Source of the DNA: Planctomycetaceae bacterium
Lineage (GTDB): Bacteria > Planctomycetota > Planctomycetia > Pirellulales > UBA1268
Reading direction: 5' to 3'
DNA length: 6,171 nucleotides
Assembly: GCA_002862165.1 (NCBI GenBank)
Contig: PKCL01000006.1
Location: 1 to 6,171, forward strand
Shown: positions 1-6,072 of the stretch, piece by piece
Numbering within the stretch: the first letter of the stretch is position 1
How the letters are laid out: each line of letters opens with the position of its first letter
Position numbers and translations under genes: made by a program
Notes under the pieces: model-generated
The model's input: the letters and a program-made list of their open reading frames with translations, nothing else
Databases searched by the model: none
What the model was told of the DNA's origin: nothing

Positions 1-2
1 TG

Positions 3-152
3 GCAAGGTATAGGGCTCCGGAAGATGCAGCCAAACCCGATTCAAGTGAATCGTCGAGGAATGATTTGAAGGGTGGCCGGAAACGTAGCCGCCAGAGGCC
101 ACTTTTATCCGGGATCTTCTCATGGTGTATACGCGGGGCTGCCTGCTCTTAG
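3..152 (+). CDS. Possible C-terminal tail of an upstream gene (partial, uncertain)
   Basis: Frame 3 is open from the left edge to a TAG at 150-152. It reads as an acidic, serine-rich stretch (about APEDAAKPDSSESS) and then a basic stretch (GGRKRSRQRP), a composition often seen in disordered protein tails. If real, its last 31 bases overlap the start of the protease gene. The first frame is also open from the edge to a TGA at 67-69, and two minus-strand frames are open here too, so the true frame cannot be decided from so little sequence. No domain is recognisable. A hairpin with a T-run at 71-107 would fit better with a gene ending at 69. Confidence 0.25.
   Translation, partial: ARYRAPEDAAKPDSSESSRNDLKGGRKRSRQRPLLSGIFSWCIRGAACS
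71..107 (+). terminator. Terminator-like hairpin upstream of the protease gene
   Basis: GTGGCC at 73-78 pairs exactly with GGCCAC at 97-102. Two more G-T wobble pairs (71-72 with 103-104) extend it, the loop is 18 bases, and TTTTA follows at 103-107. The T-run is short and the loop long, so this is a weak intrinsic terminator or an attenuator-like element. It ends 14 bases before the protease start codon. It would close a gene ending at 69, and it would argue that the protease has its own promoter or is read through from upstream. Confidence 0.3.
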
Positions 153-1429
153 CGACTTTCGTTGCCCTTGTAGCACTCCCTGGTTTTGTGCGCGCAGAAG
201 ATCTCCGCCGGACTGCAATCGTACGGGCTATCCAGACAAGCCGAGATAGCGTTGTCAACATTCATGGTGAGAAATTTGTCTCAGATTCCGGAGACGACGC
301 CGAAGACCGGAGAGTCAACGGAATGGGTACTGGCGTAGTCATTGACCCTCGCGGCTACGCCGTTACGAATTTCCACGTCGTAGATGGTGTCCGTGAAATT
401 GAGGTGACACTCGCATCAGGGCGTACAGTCGCAGCCCGCCTTATTTCACATGACCGGAGGACCGATCTCGCCGTTATAAAAATTGATACCGTTGATCCAC
501 TCCCAGTCATTCAATTAGGCACTTCGGATGACCTTCTCACCGGAGAAACGGTCCTCGCACTCGGGAATGCTTTTGGCTACGAACACACTGTCACCCGTGG
601 AATTATCTCCGCTCTGCATCGTAATGTCGATGTCAGCCCGACTCAGCGTTACGAAGATCTTATCCAGACAGATGCAAGCATAAACCCGGGCAATTCTGGT
701 GGCCCACTTCTCAATATCCATGGAGAAATGATCGGCATTAACGTAGCAGTACGTGCTGGTGCGCAAGGCATTGGTTTTGCAATTCCTGTTGATAGTGTGC
801 TCCGAATAGTTACTAGACTTTTATCTATTGAGCGAATTGATCACACCTGGCACGGTCTCGTATGCAGAACCTGCGGAACGGGCGCAATGATTGAAACTGT
901 TCACAGTCAAAGTCCCGCTGACACCATTGGTATGCGGGCCGGGGATATCATTCTTCGAGTAGCTGACAAAAACGTGACGAGTCAGCTTGATATCGAAAGA
1001 GCCCTCCTGGGCCGCAAGGCTGGAGAAGTCGTCGCAGTCACCGTGACTCGAGAAGGTGACGAGAAAAACCTATCTCTCGCACTTGCAAAAGCAAAACAGC
1101 AGAAAGCTAGTGCATCGGAACGCTCATGGGAGCAACTGGGCCTCCGCCTCGCACCCGCTGTCTCTTCTACTGTCCAACAACTTCAACCACGATATCACGG
1201 CGGCTTGCTCGTTCAAGAAGTTCGTTTTGGCAGCCCTGCCAGTGACAAAGGAATTCGGCCGGGAGATATCCTGGTTGGCCTGCACATCTGGGAAACCGTA
1301 AAGCCTGACAACGTGAGCTACATTCTCGATCAGATCAAATCTGACCAGCTAGAGACCGTGAAGTTCTATATCCTCCGCGGTCGTGATACCCTGTTCGGGC
1401 ATCTCACCTCTGATACGATCTTGAGGTAG
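122..1429 (+). CDS. Secreted HtrA/Deg-type serine protease with two PDZ domains
   Basis: A 435-residue exported protease of the HtrA/DegP family (trypsin-like fold, MEROPS S1C), which degrades or refolds misfolded envelope proteins. Residues 1-25 form a signal peptide with a hydrophobic core and VRA|ED cleavage site. The protease domain spans about 30-235. The catalytic triad is visible as His85 (NFHVVDG), Asp115 (RRTDLAVIK) and Ser192 (NPGNSGGPL), with the family motif GNAFGYEHTVTRGIIS before the serine. PDZ1 covers about 244-322 and PDZ2 about 339-421. Closing with KFYILRG and two PDZ domains is, from memory, typical of planctomycete HtrA proteins. The mature protein has only two cysteines, Cys248 and Cys251, in a CRTC motif at the start of PDZ1. 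The ATG at 122 is chosen because it gives an intact signal peptide, although no good Shine-Dalgarno precedes it. thiL follows after 46 bases. The family is certain; the exact Deg subtype is not. Confidence 0.95.
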   Translation: MVYTRGCLLLATFVALVALPGFVRAEDLRRTAIVRAIQTSRDSVVNIHGEKFVSDSGDDAEDRRVNGMGTGVVIDPRGYAVTNFHVVDGVREIEVTLASGRTVAARLISHDRRTDLAVIKIDTVDPLPVIQLGTSDDLLTGETVLALGNAFGYEHTVTRGIISALHRNVDVSPTQRYEDLIQTDASINPGNSGGPLLNIHGEMIGINVAVRAGAQGIGFAIPVDSVLRIVTRLLSIERIDHTWHGLVCRTCGTGAMIETVHSQSPADTIGMRAGDIILRVADKNVTSQLDIERALLGRKAGEVVAVTVTREGDEKNLSLALAKAKQQKASASERSWEQLGLRLAPAVSSTVQQLQPRYHGGLLVQEVRFGSPASDKGIRPGDILVGLHIWETVKPDNVSYILDQIKSDQLETVKFYILRGRDTLFGHLTSDTILR

Positions 1430-1462
1430 GCACTCTCGGAGTTGCCTGACCTCGTTCTCGGC

Positions 1463-1467
1463 GGAAG
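1463..1467 (+). promoter_or_regulatory. Ribosome binding site fixing the thiL GTG start
   Basis: GGAAG lies 8 bases before the GTG at 1476 and supports this non-ATG start. The resulting N-terminus places the family GDDAAV motif at residues 24-29, as expected. Confidence 0.5.
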
Positions 1468-1475
1468 ACACTGGC

Positions 1476-2453
1476 GTGGAAAATCAATTTCTCAGATGGC
1501 TGCTGCCACAAATAAAAAGAGAACATCGGCTTGAAGTTCCACCGGGCGACGATGCTGCAGTCCTTCGCCCACCGGGAGGAAAACGCACCGTGGTCACAAC
1601 GGACCTCTTAACTGAATTCATCGACTTCCGATTTTCTAGTTCGAAGGACGATCAGGAATTCCCCCCAACTGCTACTGCGTATCAAGTAGGCAGAAAAGCT
1701 ATCGCTGTGAATCTTAGTGATCTCGCCGCCATGGCAGCGAAGCCAGAGGCCGTGGTTGTTTCCGTCGCCCTTCCACGCCAGAACGGCCGTACCATCGCTG
1801 ACGAACTCTTCAAGGGAATCATTGAAGAACTAGAAGCATTTGACACGACACTTGCAGGTGGTGATACCAACGCATGGGACGGACCACTGGTCATTAGCGT
1901 GACGGCTATCGGAAGCGTTTCCCCGTGGGATTGCTGGCGTAGAAATACAGCCAAACCCGGTGATCTGCTTGTTGTGACAGGCCCACTCGGAGGCAGTCTG
2001 CTCGGCAGACATCTCAATGTCACACCACGTTGTCACGAGGCACTTGCTATCGCATCCAAGTTTCAAGTCCACGCTGCCATAGATATCAGTGATGGTCTTG
2101 CCATTGACTGCTCTCGGCTGATGAGTGCGAGCCAGACAGGTGCGATCATAGATATTGAATCTATACCCGTTCACGCAGACGCTGTCAGCCTTTCTGAATT
2201 AAAATGCAATAGTAGCCTCACTCCGATTCAACATGCCCTACAGGATGGCGAAGACTTCGAACTCCTTTTGGCCATCCCTCCGGATGACGCACATGCTTTC
2301 ATCGGGGGTGATCCACAGAAACTCGTTCCACAAACGACAATGCAGCCACGCATAGTCGGTGCTGTTACTGAGAAAACTGAACTTCTCAGCAGAACGGCAG
2401 ATGGGCAGACGCAACCCCTTGAACCAAAAGGCTTTGAGCATGCCTTCACGTAA
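1476..2453 (+). CDS. thiL: Thiamine-monophosphate kinase ThiL
   Basis: ThiL phosphorylates thiamine monophosphate with ATP to give thiamine pyrophosphate, the last step of cofactor synthesis in the cytoplasm. The 325-residue length is normal. Family motifs appear in order: GDDAAV (24-29), TTDLL (41-45), VGRKAIAVNLSDLAAM (71-86), GGDTN (128-132), DISDGLAID (203-211), DGEDFELL (257-264) and a closing GFEH (319-322). These are the ATP- and Mg-binding aspartates and the substrate loop of the PurM/SelD/ThiL superfamily. After TTDLL the usual 'EGVHF'-like segment reads TEFIDF, so the Gly and His of many ThiL proteins are Phe48 and Asp50, a small departure. Start is GTG with GGAAG upstream. The last 14 bases overlap tsaE, which suggests translational coupling and one transcript with tsaE and the hydrolase. 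Confidence 0.96.
   Translation: MENQFLRWLLPQIKREHRLEVPPGDDAAVLRPPGGKRTVVTTDLLTEFIDFRFSSSKDDQEFPPTATAYQVGRKAIAVNLSDLAAMAAKPEAVVVSVALPRQNGRTIADELFKGIIEELEAFDTTLAGGDTNAWDGPLVISVTAIGSVSPWDCWRRNTAKPGDLLVVTGPLGGSLLGRHLNVTPRCHEALAIASKFQVHAAIDISDGLAIDCSRLMSASQTGAIIDIESIPVHADAVSLSELKCNSSLTPIQHALQDGEDFELLLAIPPDDAHAFIGGDPQKLVPQTTMQPRIVGAVTEKTELLSRTADGQTQPLEPKGFEHAFT
2427..2432 (+). promoter_or_regulatory. Ribosome binding site deciding the tsaE start
   Basis: AAAAGG inside the 3' end of thiL lies 7 bases before the ATG at 2440. It favours this start over the in-frame ATG at 2359, which lies deep inside thiL, and the one at 2458. Confidence 0.5.
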
Positions 2454-2973
2454 GCCTATGAACTCAAACGATAGCATTATTCAGGACATCGCATGCCTTC
2501 AAGATCTTGAGTGCTTTGCATCACAACTGGCAGAACATCTTCCACAATCTGCTCTCGTGACACTCGAAGGAGACTTGGGCGCTGGCAAAACAACCTTCGT
2601 TAAAGCTGTTGCTAATGCCGTCGGCATTGATCCGTCAACTGTAACAAGCCCAACATTTAATATTATCACAATTCATGAATCACAAGACATCATGCTCCGA
2701 TTCATTCACGCAGATATGTACCGATTGACTGATCCAGATGAACTTATTGAGATCGGCTGGGACAGTGCCCTAGCAGCCCCTCCAGGCTACCGATGTTGGA
2801 CTTTCGTTGAATGGCCTCAACGAATAGCTCCGGCGTTACCCGCAGAACGGCTTTGCATAAAATTTGAAGTCACAGGCAAGTCCAGCCGTCGCCTGTACCT
2901 ACATGCCTCGGGAAGCGACTATCAGTCAGTCGAAACAAACATATCGAATTTCATAAAACCACCTCGTCCTTGA
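2440..2973 (+). CDS. tsaE: tRNA threonylcarbamoyladenosine biosynthesis ATPase TsaE
   Basis: TsaE (YjeE family) is the P-loop ATPase that works with TsaD and TsaB to put threonylcarbamoyl on A37 of ANN-decoding tRNAs. From the ATG at 2440 it has 177 residues. Visible motifs are Walker A GDLGAGKTT (44-52), the switch-like VTSPTF (68-73), HADMYRL (90-96, equivalent to the family HxDxYRL) and VEWPQR (123-128, family ExWP/VEWP motif). These are all the hallmarks of the family. The gene overlaps the thiL end by 14 bases, and its TGA (2971-2973) lies 11 bases before the next ATG. A later ATG at 2458 would remove six residues without touching any motif. tsaB and tsaD are not in the window. Confidence 0.95.
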   Translation: MPSRKPMNSNDSIIQDIACLQDLECFASQLAEHLPQSALVTLEGDLGAGKTTFVKAVANAVGIDPSTVTSPTFNIITIHESQDIMLRFIHADMYRLTDPDELIEIGWDSALAAPPGYRCWTFVEWPQRIAPALPAERLCIKFEVTGKSSRRLYLHASGSDYQSVETNISNFIKPPRP

Positions 2974-2984
2974 AAGCATTTACC

Positions 2985-3527
2985 ATGCGGCTCACCTCAG
3001 CACGCTCAGCACTCTGTCTGATTGATGTGCAGGAAAAATTGATACCGACTATCCCTACCGGGGCCCAGATTATTACTGAATGCTGTCGACTCGTAGAGGC
3101 TGCAACTCTCTTCGACACACCTGTGATTTTCACCGAACAATACCGCAAAGGCCTTGGACCGACAGTTGAGCCACTTGCTACACAACTTCAGCACCAGAAA
3201 CCTATCGAAAAGATGGCTTTCAGTTGTTGCGGGAACTCTACTTTCTTGCGAGAAATTCCGGAAGGCACCGACACTCTTGTTGTATGTGGAATTGAGACGC
3301 ATATCTGTGTTGCACAAACAGCACTTGACTTACTGCAACAGGGATACCGTGTCTGCATTGCTGCTGACGCAGTCGGAAGCAGACGTAAACATGACCACCA
3401 GATTGCGCTTCGACGCCTTGAAGGATCTGGTGCTATGATTTCAACAACTGAAGCCATTCTATTTGAATGGTGCGATACCGCAAAACATCCAGCATTTAAA
3501 AAAATGTGTGAACTGATAGCAAAATAA
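2985..3527 (+). CDS. Isochorismatase-family cysteine hydrolase
   Basis: A 180-residue cytoplasmic hydrolase of the isochorismatase-like superfamily, in the group of nicotinamidase/YcaC/ISOC-type proteins. The catalytic triad is visible as Asp14 (LIDVQEKL), Lys76 (IEKMAFS) and nucleophile Cys108 (CGIETHICV). The segment VVCGIETHICVAQTALDLLQQGY is a textbook match to the active-site strand and following helix, and DAVGSR follows it. The substrate cannot be read from sequence. The short form without lid insertions resembles the ISOC2-like branch, whose substrate is unknown, rather than true isochorismatase, and no siderophore genes are nearby. The ATG at 2985 is preferred. A TTG at 2970 overlapping the tsaE stop would add five residues, but the N-terminus MRLTSARSALCLIDVQ already fits the family. 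It is probably the last gene of the thiL-tsaE transcript. Confidence 0.9.
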   Translation: MRLTSARSALCLIDVQEKLIPTIPTGAQIITECCRLVEAATLFDTPVIFTEQYRKGLGPTVEPLATQLQHQKPIEKMAFSCCGNSTFLREIPEGTDTLVVCGIETHICVAQTALDLLQQGYRVCIAADAVGSRRKHDHQIALRRLEGSGAMISTTEAILFEWCDTAKHPAFKKMCELIAK

Positions 3528-3570
3528 AAATATCACCATACGTTTTTTCATGCGTGTATCGCCAACGATG

Positions 3571-3623
3571 GTCATTGACTCAAGGCACTCACATGAAGTG
3601 CACCGTGACACAAGGGCAATGAC
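3571..3623. repeat. Nested inverted repeats in the convergent intergenic region
   Basis: Positions 3528-3664 separate the ends of two convergent genes and contain no credible gene. GTCATTG (3571-3577) is repeated inverted as CAATGAC (3617-3623). Inside it, GCACT (3585-3589) pairs with AGTGC (3597-3601) across a 7-base loop. No clear T-run follows on either strand. A T6 run at 3543-3548 lies upstream of the structure. This could help end transcription from both sides but may equally be chance. Confidence 0.2.
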
Positions 3624-3664
3624 TACGGCTCCTCACGCAGGCATCACGACCATGACTTGCTGGA

Positions 3665-4051
3665 TCACCCTCCAGTATCCTCGAGGATGACGATGCCACC
3701 TGTCTTTGGATCATATCCGTAAAGTCTTTTTGGTGGCAGCACACTCAACTCAATATTGTGTTCCTTCATCATTTTTTCAAACTCTTTGAACGTTGGAGGC
3801 TTTCCGTTCATGGCCTTGAACATTTTCATTGAGTTCTGCAGATTCAGCATGGCCACACGACCTCGCTGTGTGACGTATGCACTAGCAGCAACCGAGAGCG
3901 GGTTATTCCCTGTAATTTTATTTTCAACAACGCGTAGATTCGGCTGTTTTGCTGCAATGCTCATATCAACGAGTTTTGCTGGGGCCGCAAGGCTTTCCGA
4001 AACGCACAACGTCAACATGGACACAAACAAGAGCATTCTCAGGTAACACAT
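3665..4051 (-). CDS. Small exported protein of unknown function, planctomycete-type
   Basis: A 128-residue protein with a signal peptide. Residues 1-22 have a hydrophobic core (MLLFVSMLTLCV) and a likely cleavage near SLAA (20-23). The mature part is lysine-rich and starts as a linker. Residues 50-93 (NPLSVAASAYV... to KEFEKMMKEH) are predicted helical. The region around MLNLQNSMKMFKAMNGKPPTF resembles the 'helix then GxxPT' layout of pseudopilin-like proteins. It ends with LPPKRLYGYDPKTGGIVILED. From memory, planctomycete genomes contain small secreted proteins with this same ending, all of unknown function. The ATG at 4051 is chosen because GGGAG (4061-4065) lies 9 bases upstream; the TTG at 4072 has no such support. 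It lies 119 bases downstream of the ftsQ-like gene on the same strand and may be transcribed separately. No enzymatic residues are evident. Confidence 0.85.
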   Translation of the reverse strand: MCYLRMLLFVSMLTLCVSESLAAPAKLVDMSIAAKQPNLRVVENKITGNNPLSVAASAYVTQRGRVAMLNLQNSMKMFKAMNGKPPTFKEFEKMMKEHNIELSVLPPKRLYGYDPKTGGIVILEDTGG

Positions 4052-4060
4052 ACGATGTTT

Positions 4061-4065
4061 CTCCC
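4061..4065 (-). promoter_or_regulatory. Shine-Dalgarno site of the small exported protein
   Basis: On the minus strand GGGAG stands 9 bases before the ATG at 4051. It is one of the best ribosome binding sites in the window and decides between the ATG and the upstream TTG. Confidence 0.55.
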
Positions 4066-4170
4066 AGGACAAACTAACTGATTACACTTCTCGAAAAAAA
4101 TTACTGATCGAACCCAATCTTGTCTGCAGAGACAGCTTCCATCCCCAGACCTCGGCTTTCGAAGAATAAC

Positions 4171-5040
4171 TCATCTTTGGGAATTTGTCAGGTCTGCATA
4201 CTCCACAACATCACCGCCAGCATGACGAGTTACCAACTTTCCGAGACGAATTATCTTTTCGGCTGATGATGGCTCACCGGAAACAGCCTTCCCTGGTGCT
4301 GACCCGAACAAAACAACAAATCCATCATGACCGACCAACTCCCACCATTTGCCCTCTTTTGATTCTCTCGGCACGCAACGGCATTCTACAAGTCCAAATT
4401 TCTCTGCCTCGGGTGATAGTGTTTCGATCAAACTAACGGCTTCTTTCACTGCTATGTCTCCCCACGGCGAACCGACCGGCCCGCGAGGACTCGTTAGTAC
4501 ACCATCAATAACAATATATTGTGACGCCGATTCAGCAGTGAAGTCATCACTTGGCAGAAGGATAGTTTCTCGGTCAATCGGAAGGAGGCCACCTTCTACA
4601 CGAACCATCGCAACAGGCTCACGGCACGTTACTGTGACAACAGCAGAAGCAGGATGACTTGTTTCAACACGGTCAACGTGCTGAACCCACGGATGCATAT
4701 CAAAAGCTCGAGCGAGACGTCTCTCAAGATCTGGTGCATCCAGAGGCAGCGGCATGTCGAGACTGGCACTTCGTAGAGCTTGCCATTTGAGATCTGTTGT
4801 TACCCATCGCGGAACACCATCGACTGTTATACGTTCTGCTGTTAACAAAGAATCCACATCACGAGCGACTCGTTTACTCTGCTGTTCCCAGAGGAGCCGC
4901 CCACCTCCAATAGCAGCCGCAACAATAACACCCGCCCCTAGCACCGATCGCCATCTCCAGACGAGGCTCACAATGCTGCCCGAGGGCCCGACGGGACTAC
5001 TTGTATCGCGATCACTCACAGGTTGCCTCACCAGACACAT
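4171..5040 (-). CDS. FtsQ/DivIB-like cell division protein with POTRA domain
   Basis: A 289-residue bitopic membrane protein. A short cytoplasmic N-terminus is followed by one membrane segment (about 33-51, SVLGAGVIVAAAIGGGRLLW), a POTRA-like domain (about 70-148) and a C-terminal beta domain (about 150-280). The best family signals are ITVDGVP (71-77) opening the POTRA and HPWVQHVDRV (116-125), which matches the FtsQ 'LPWVxxV' block. CREPVAMV (139-146) then matches the 'EhePvA' strand. The segment FGSAPG...GEPSSAEKIIRLGKL (from about residue 243) matches the FtsQ 'WG...K...L' end in planctomycete style. FtsQ links the FtsBL complex to septal wall synthesis in other bacteria. Most planctomycetes lack FtsZ, so its role here is inferred. 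The gene overlaps the murB end by 13 bases. A GTG at 5019, with GAGG (5026-5029) six bases upstream, is a well-supported alternative start giving 282 residues; the ATG at 5040 has no visible ribosome site. Confidence 0.82.
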   Translation of the reverse strand: MCLVRQPVSDRDTSSPVGPSGSIVSLVWRWRSVLGAGVIVAAAIGGGRLLWEQQSKRVARDVDSLLTAERITVDGVPRWVTTDLKWQALRSASLDMPLPLDAPDLERRLARAFDMHPWVQHVDRVETSHPASAVVTVTCREPVAMVRVEGGLLPIDRETILLPSDDFTAESASQYIVIDGVLTSPRGPVGSPWGDIAVKEAVSLIETLSPEAEKFGLVECRCVPRESKEGKWWELVGHDGFVVLFGSAPGKAVSGEPSSAEKIIRLGKLVTRHAGGDVVEYADLTNSQR

Positions 5041-5936
5041 ATTCTGGGGGCTAGCTCAACGCCCAACTTTTCTCGCACCACACCACGAACTTTTTCGACA
5101 AGCTCTTGCACATCACTACTTGGGCAGCCGGCTTCAGCAACGACATAGTTGGTACAGCTTGGATAGATTGACGCACCGCCGATGCACAAATCTCGGCACC
5201 CAGCTTGTGCGATCAGTGACTCTGCTGTTGTACCGACTGGATCTTTAAACATCATCGCCACCGACCGCGTACCGCTGGGCTGTTCCGACCGTTCAACAAT
5301 CCACTGCCTTTGCATTCGCTTCGTCAATCGCTCTGGATCATCTTCGTCAAGGTCAAACCTCGCTGCCAGAACAATGACACCATCGAGGCTACTCCAGCCT
5401 GATGCAAATGCAATATCATCACGAACTCGATCTTCCGTACTTCCGTCTGGGAGCATTACTGTGACACTGTGTACCCGTTGACCTAAATTACATCCATGTG
5501 CTGCGGCATTACCAACGAGGCCACCACCAACAGTCCCTGGAACTCCAACAAGGTCTTCAAGGCCCGAAAGACCAATCTCAACAGCTGCCGAAACAAGATG
5601 CACGAGTTTTGCACCAGCACCAACACACACGCTCTGACCATCAACTTCAACACCGCAAAATGCTGGCGCTGAGAGACGAATCACCATCGATTCAATTCCT
5701 TCACTAGGAACAAGTACATTTGATCCGCCCCCAATAACCCGAAGCTTCACCTCGTTCTGATGGCATCTCAAAACAACCGTTGAAAGCGCCTCAACACTAC
5801 CCGGTTCACAAAAATACTGTGATACTCCTCCGACACCGAGCCACGTATGCTTGGCAAGCGGCTCAGACAATTGCACAGTGACGGGAAGATCATCAAAAGG
5901 ACTGCCCGCGGGCGACGATATCGACGGATCTGTCAT
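5028..5936 (-). CDS. murB: MurB-type UDP-N-acetylenolpyruvoylglucosamine reductase with altered active site
   Basis: MurB uses FAD and NADPH to reduce UDP-GlcNAc-enolpyruvate to UDP-MurNAc in the cytoplasm, the second committed peptidoglycan step. From the ATG at 5936 it has 302 residues, normal for the short (type II) form. The FAD domain is well kept: HTWLGVGG (30-37), VIGGGSNVLV (67-76), VGAGAKL (105-111), GLSGLEDLVGVPGTVGGG (122-139) and GNAAAHG (142-148). The C-terminal domain is recognisable from DGVIVLAARFDL, FKDP (230-233), LIAQAGC and IGGA. Three key places differ from the family: the YR of YRxS is Ser179-Gly180, the proton-donor Ser/Cys just before FKNP is Met228, and the near-terminal Glu is Arg298. 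The HANF segment reads CTNY. The protein is also cysteine-rich. An in-frame TTG at 5984 would add 16 residues, unlike family N-termini. It is the first gene of a pair with the ftsQ-like gene. The family is sure; catalytic activity is doubtful. Confidence 0.88.
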   Translation of the reverse strand: MTDPSISSPAGSPFDDLPVTVQLSEPLAKHTWLGVGGVSQYFCEPGSVEALSTVVLRCHQNEVKLRVIGGGSNVLVPSEGIESMVIRLSAPAFCGVEVDGQSVCVGAGAKLVHLVSAAVEIGLSGLEDLVGVPGTVGGGLVGNAAAHGCNLGQRVHSVTVMLPDGSTEDRVRDDIAFASGWSSLDGVIVLAARFDLDEDDPERLTKRMQRQWIVERSEQPSGTRSVAMMFKDPVGTTAESLIAQAGCRDLCIGGASIYPSCTNYVVAEAGCPSSDVQELVEKVRGVVREKLGVELAPRICVW

Positions 5937-6072
5937 AAGTCTCTTGTTATGTTGAAAAAATTTTTGCTCACATGTATCCAACAAAATGTTGTGAGCCTGA
6001 TCCTATTGTGCCGCGCCAAGGCTCTCGCCGTCTACTCAGACCTCCCTAATGCATAAAGCATCAAAAATCCGA
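5937..6072 (-). other. Intergenic leader of murB, no gene seen
   Basis: A stretch of 136 bases between the stop of the edge gene and the murB ATG. It has an A/T-rich run just before murB (AAAAATTTTTT on the minus strand, about 5955-5965) and a weak AAGAG six bases before the start codon. No convincing -35/-10 pair or terminator hairpin is visible. A promoter for murB is plausible but not shown. Confidence 0.3.

Noticed and set aside
1682..2174. Two open frames on the minus strand opposite thiL
   Set aside because: They lie wholly within a gene with full ThiL motifs, and their translations show no domain, signal peptide or sensible start context.
4052..4072. Upstream TTG start for the small exported protein
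   Set aside because: It would place charged residues ahead of the signal peptide, and its region contains the ribosome site for the ATG at 4051.
4052..4170. Terminator or promoter between the ftsQ-like gene and the small exported protein
   Set aside because: There is a T7 run on the minus strand (about 4094-4100), but the bases before it form no solid stem. A TGTAAT box has no -35 at proper spacing. The 119 bases hold nothing I can support.
4754..5248. 164-codon plus-strand frame across the ftsQ-murB junction
   Set aside because: It is a shadow of two well-supported minus-strand genes; the translation is Arg/Ser/Leu-rich with no recognisable domain.
5230..5270. Frameshift as an explanation of the odd MurB active site
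   Set aside because: Residues on both sides of Met228 (QPSGTRS before, FKDPVG and LIAQAG after) stay in the family register, so no shift is needed or visible.
5937..5984. Upstream TTG start for murB, adding 16 residues
   Set aside because: The extension (with KFFQHNKRL) does not resemble MurB N-termini, and an ATG at 5936 fits the family better.
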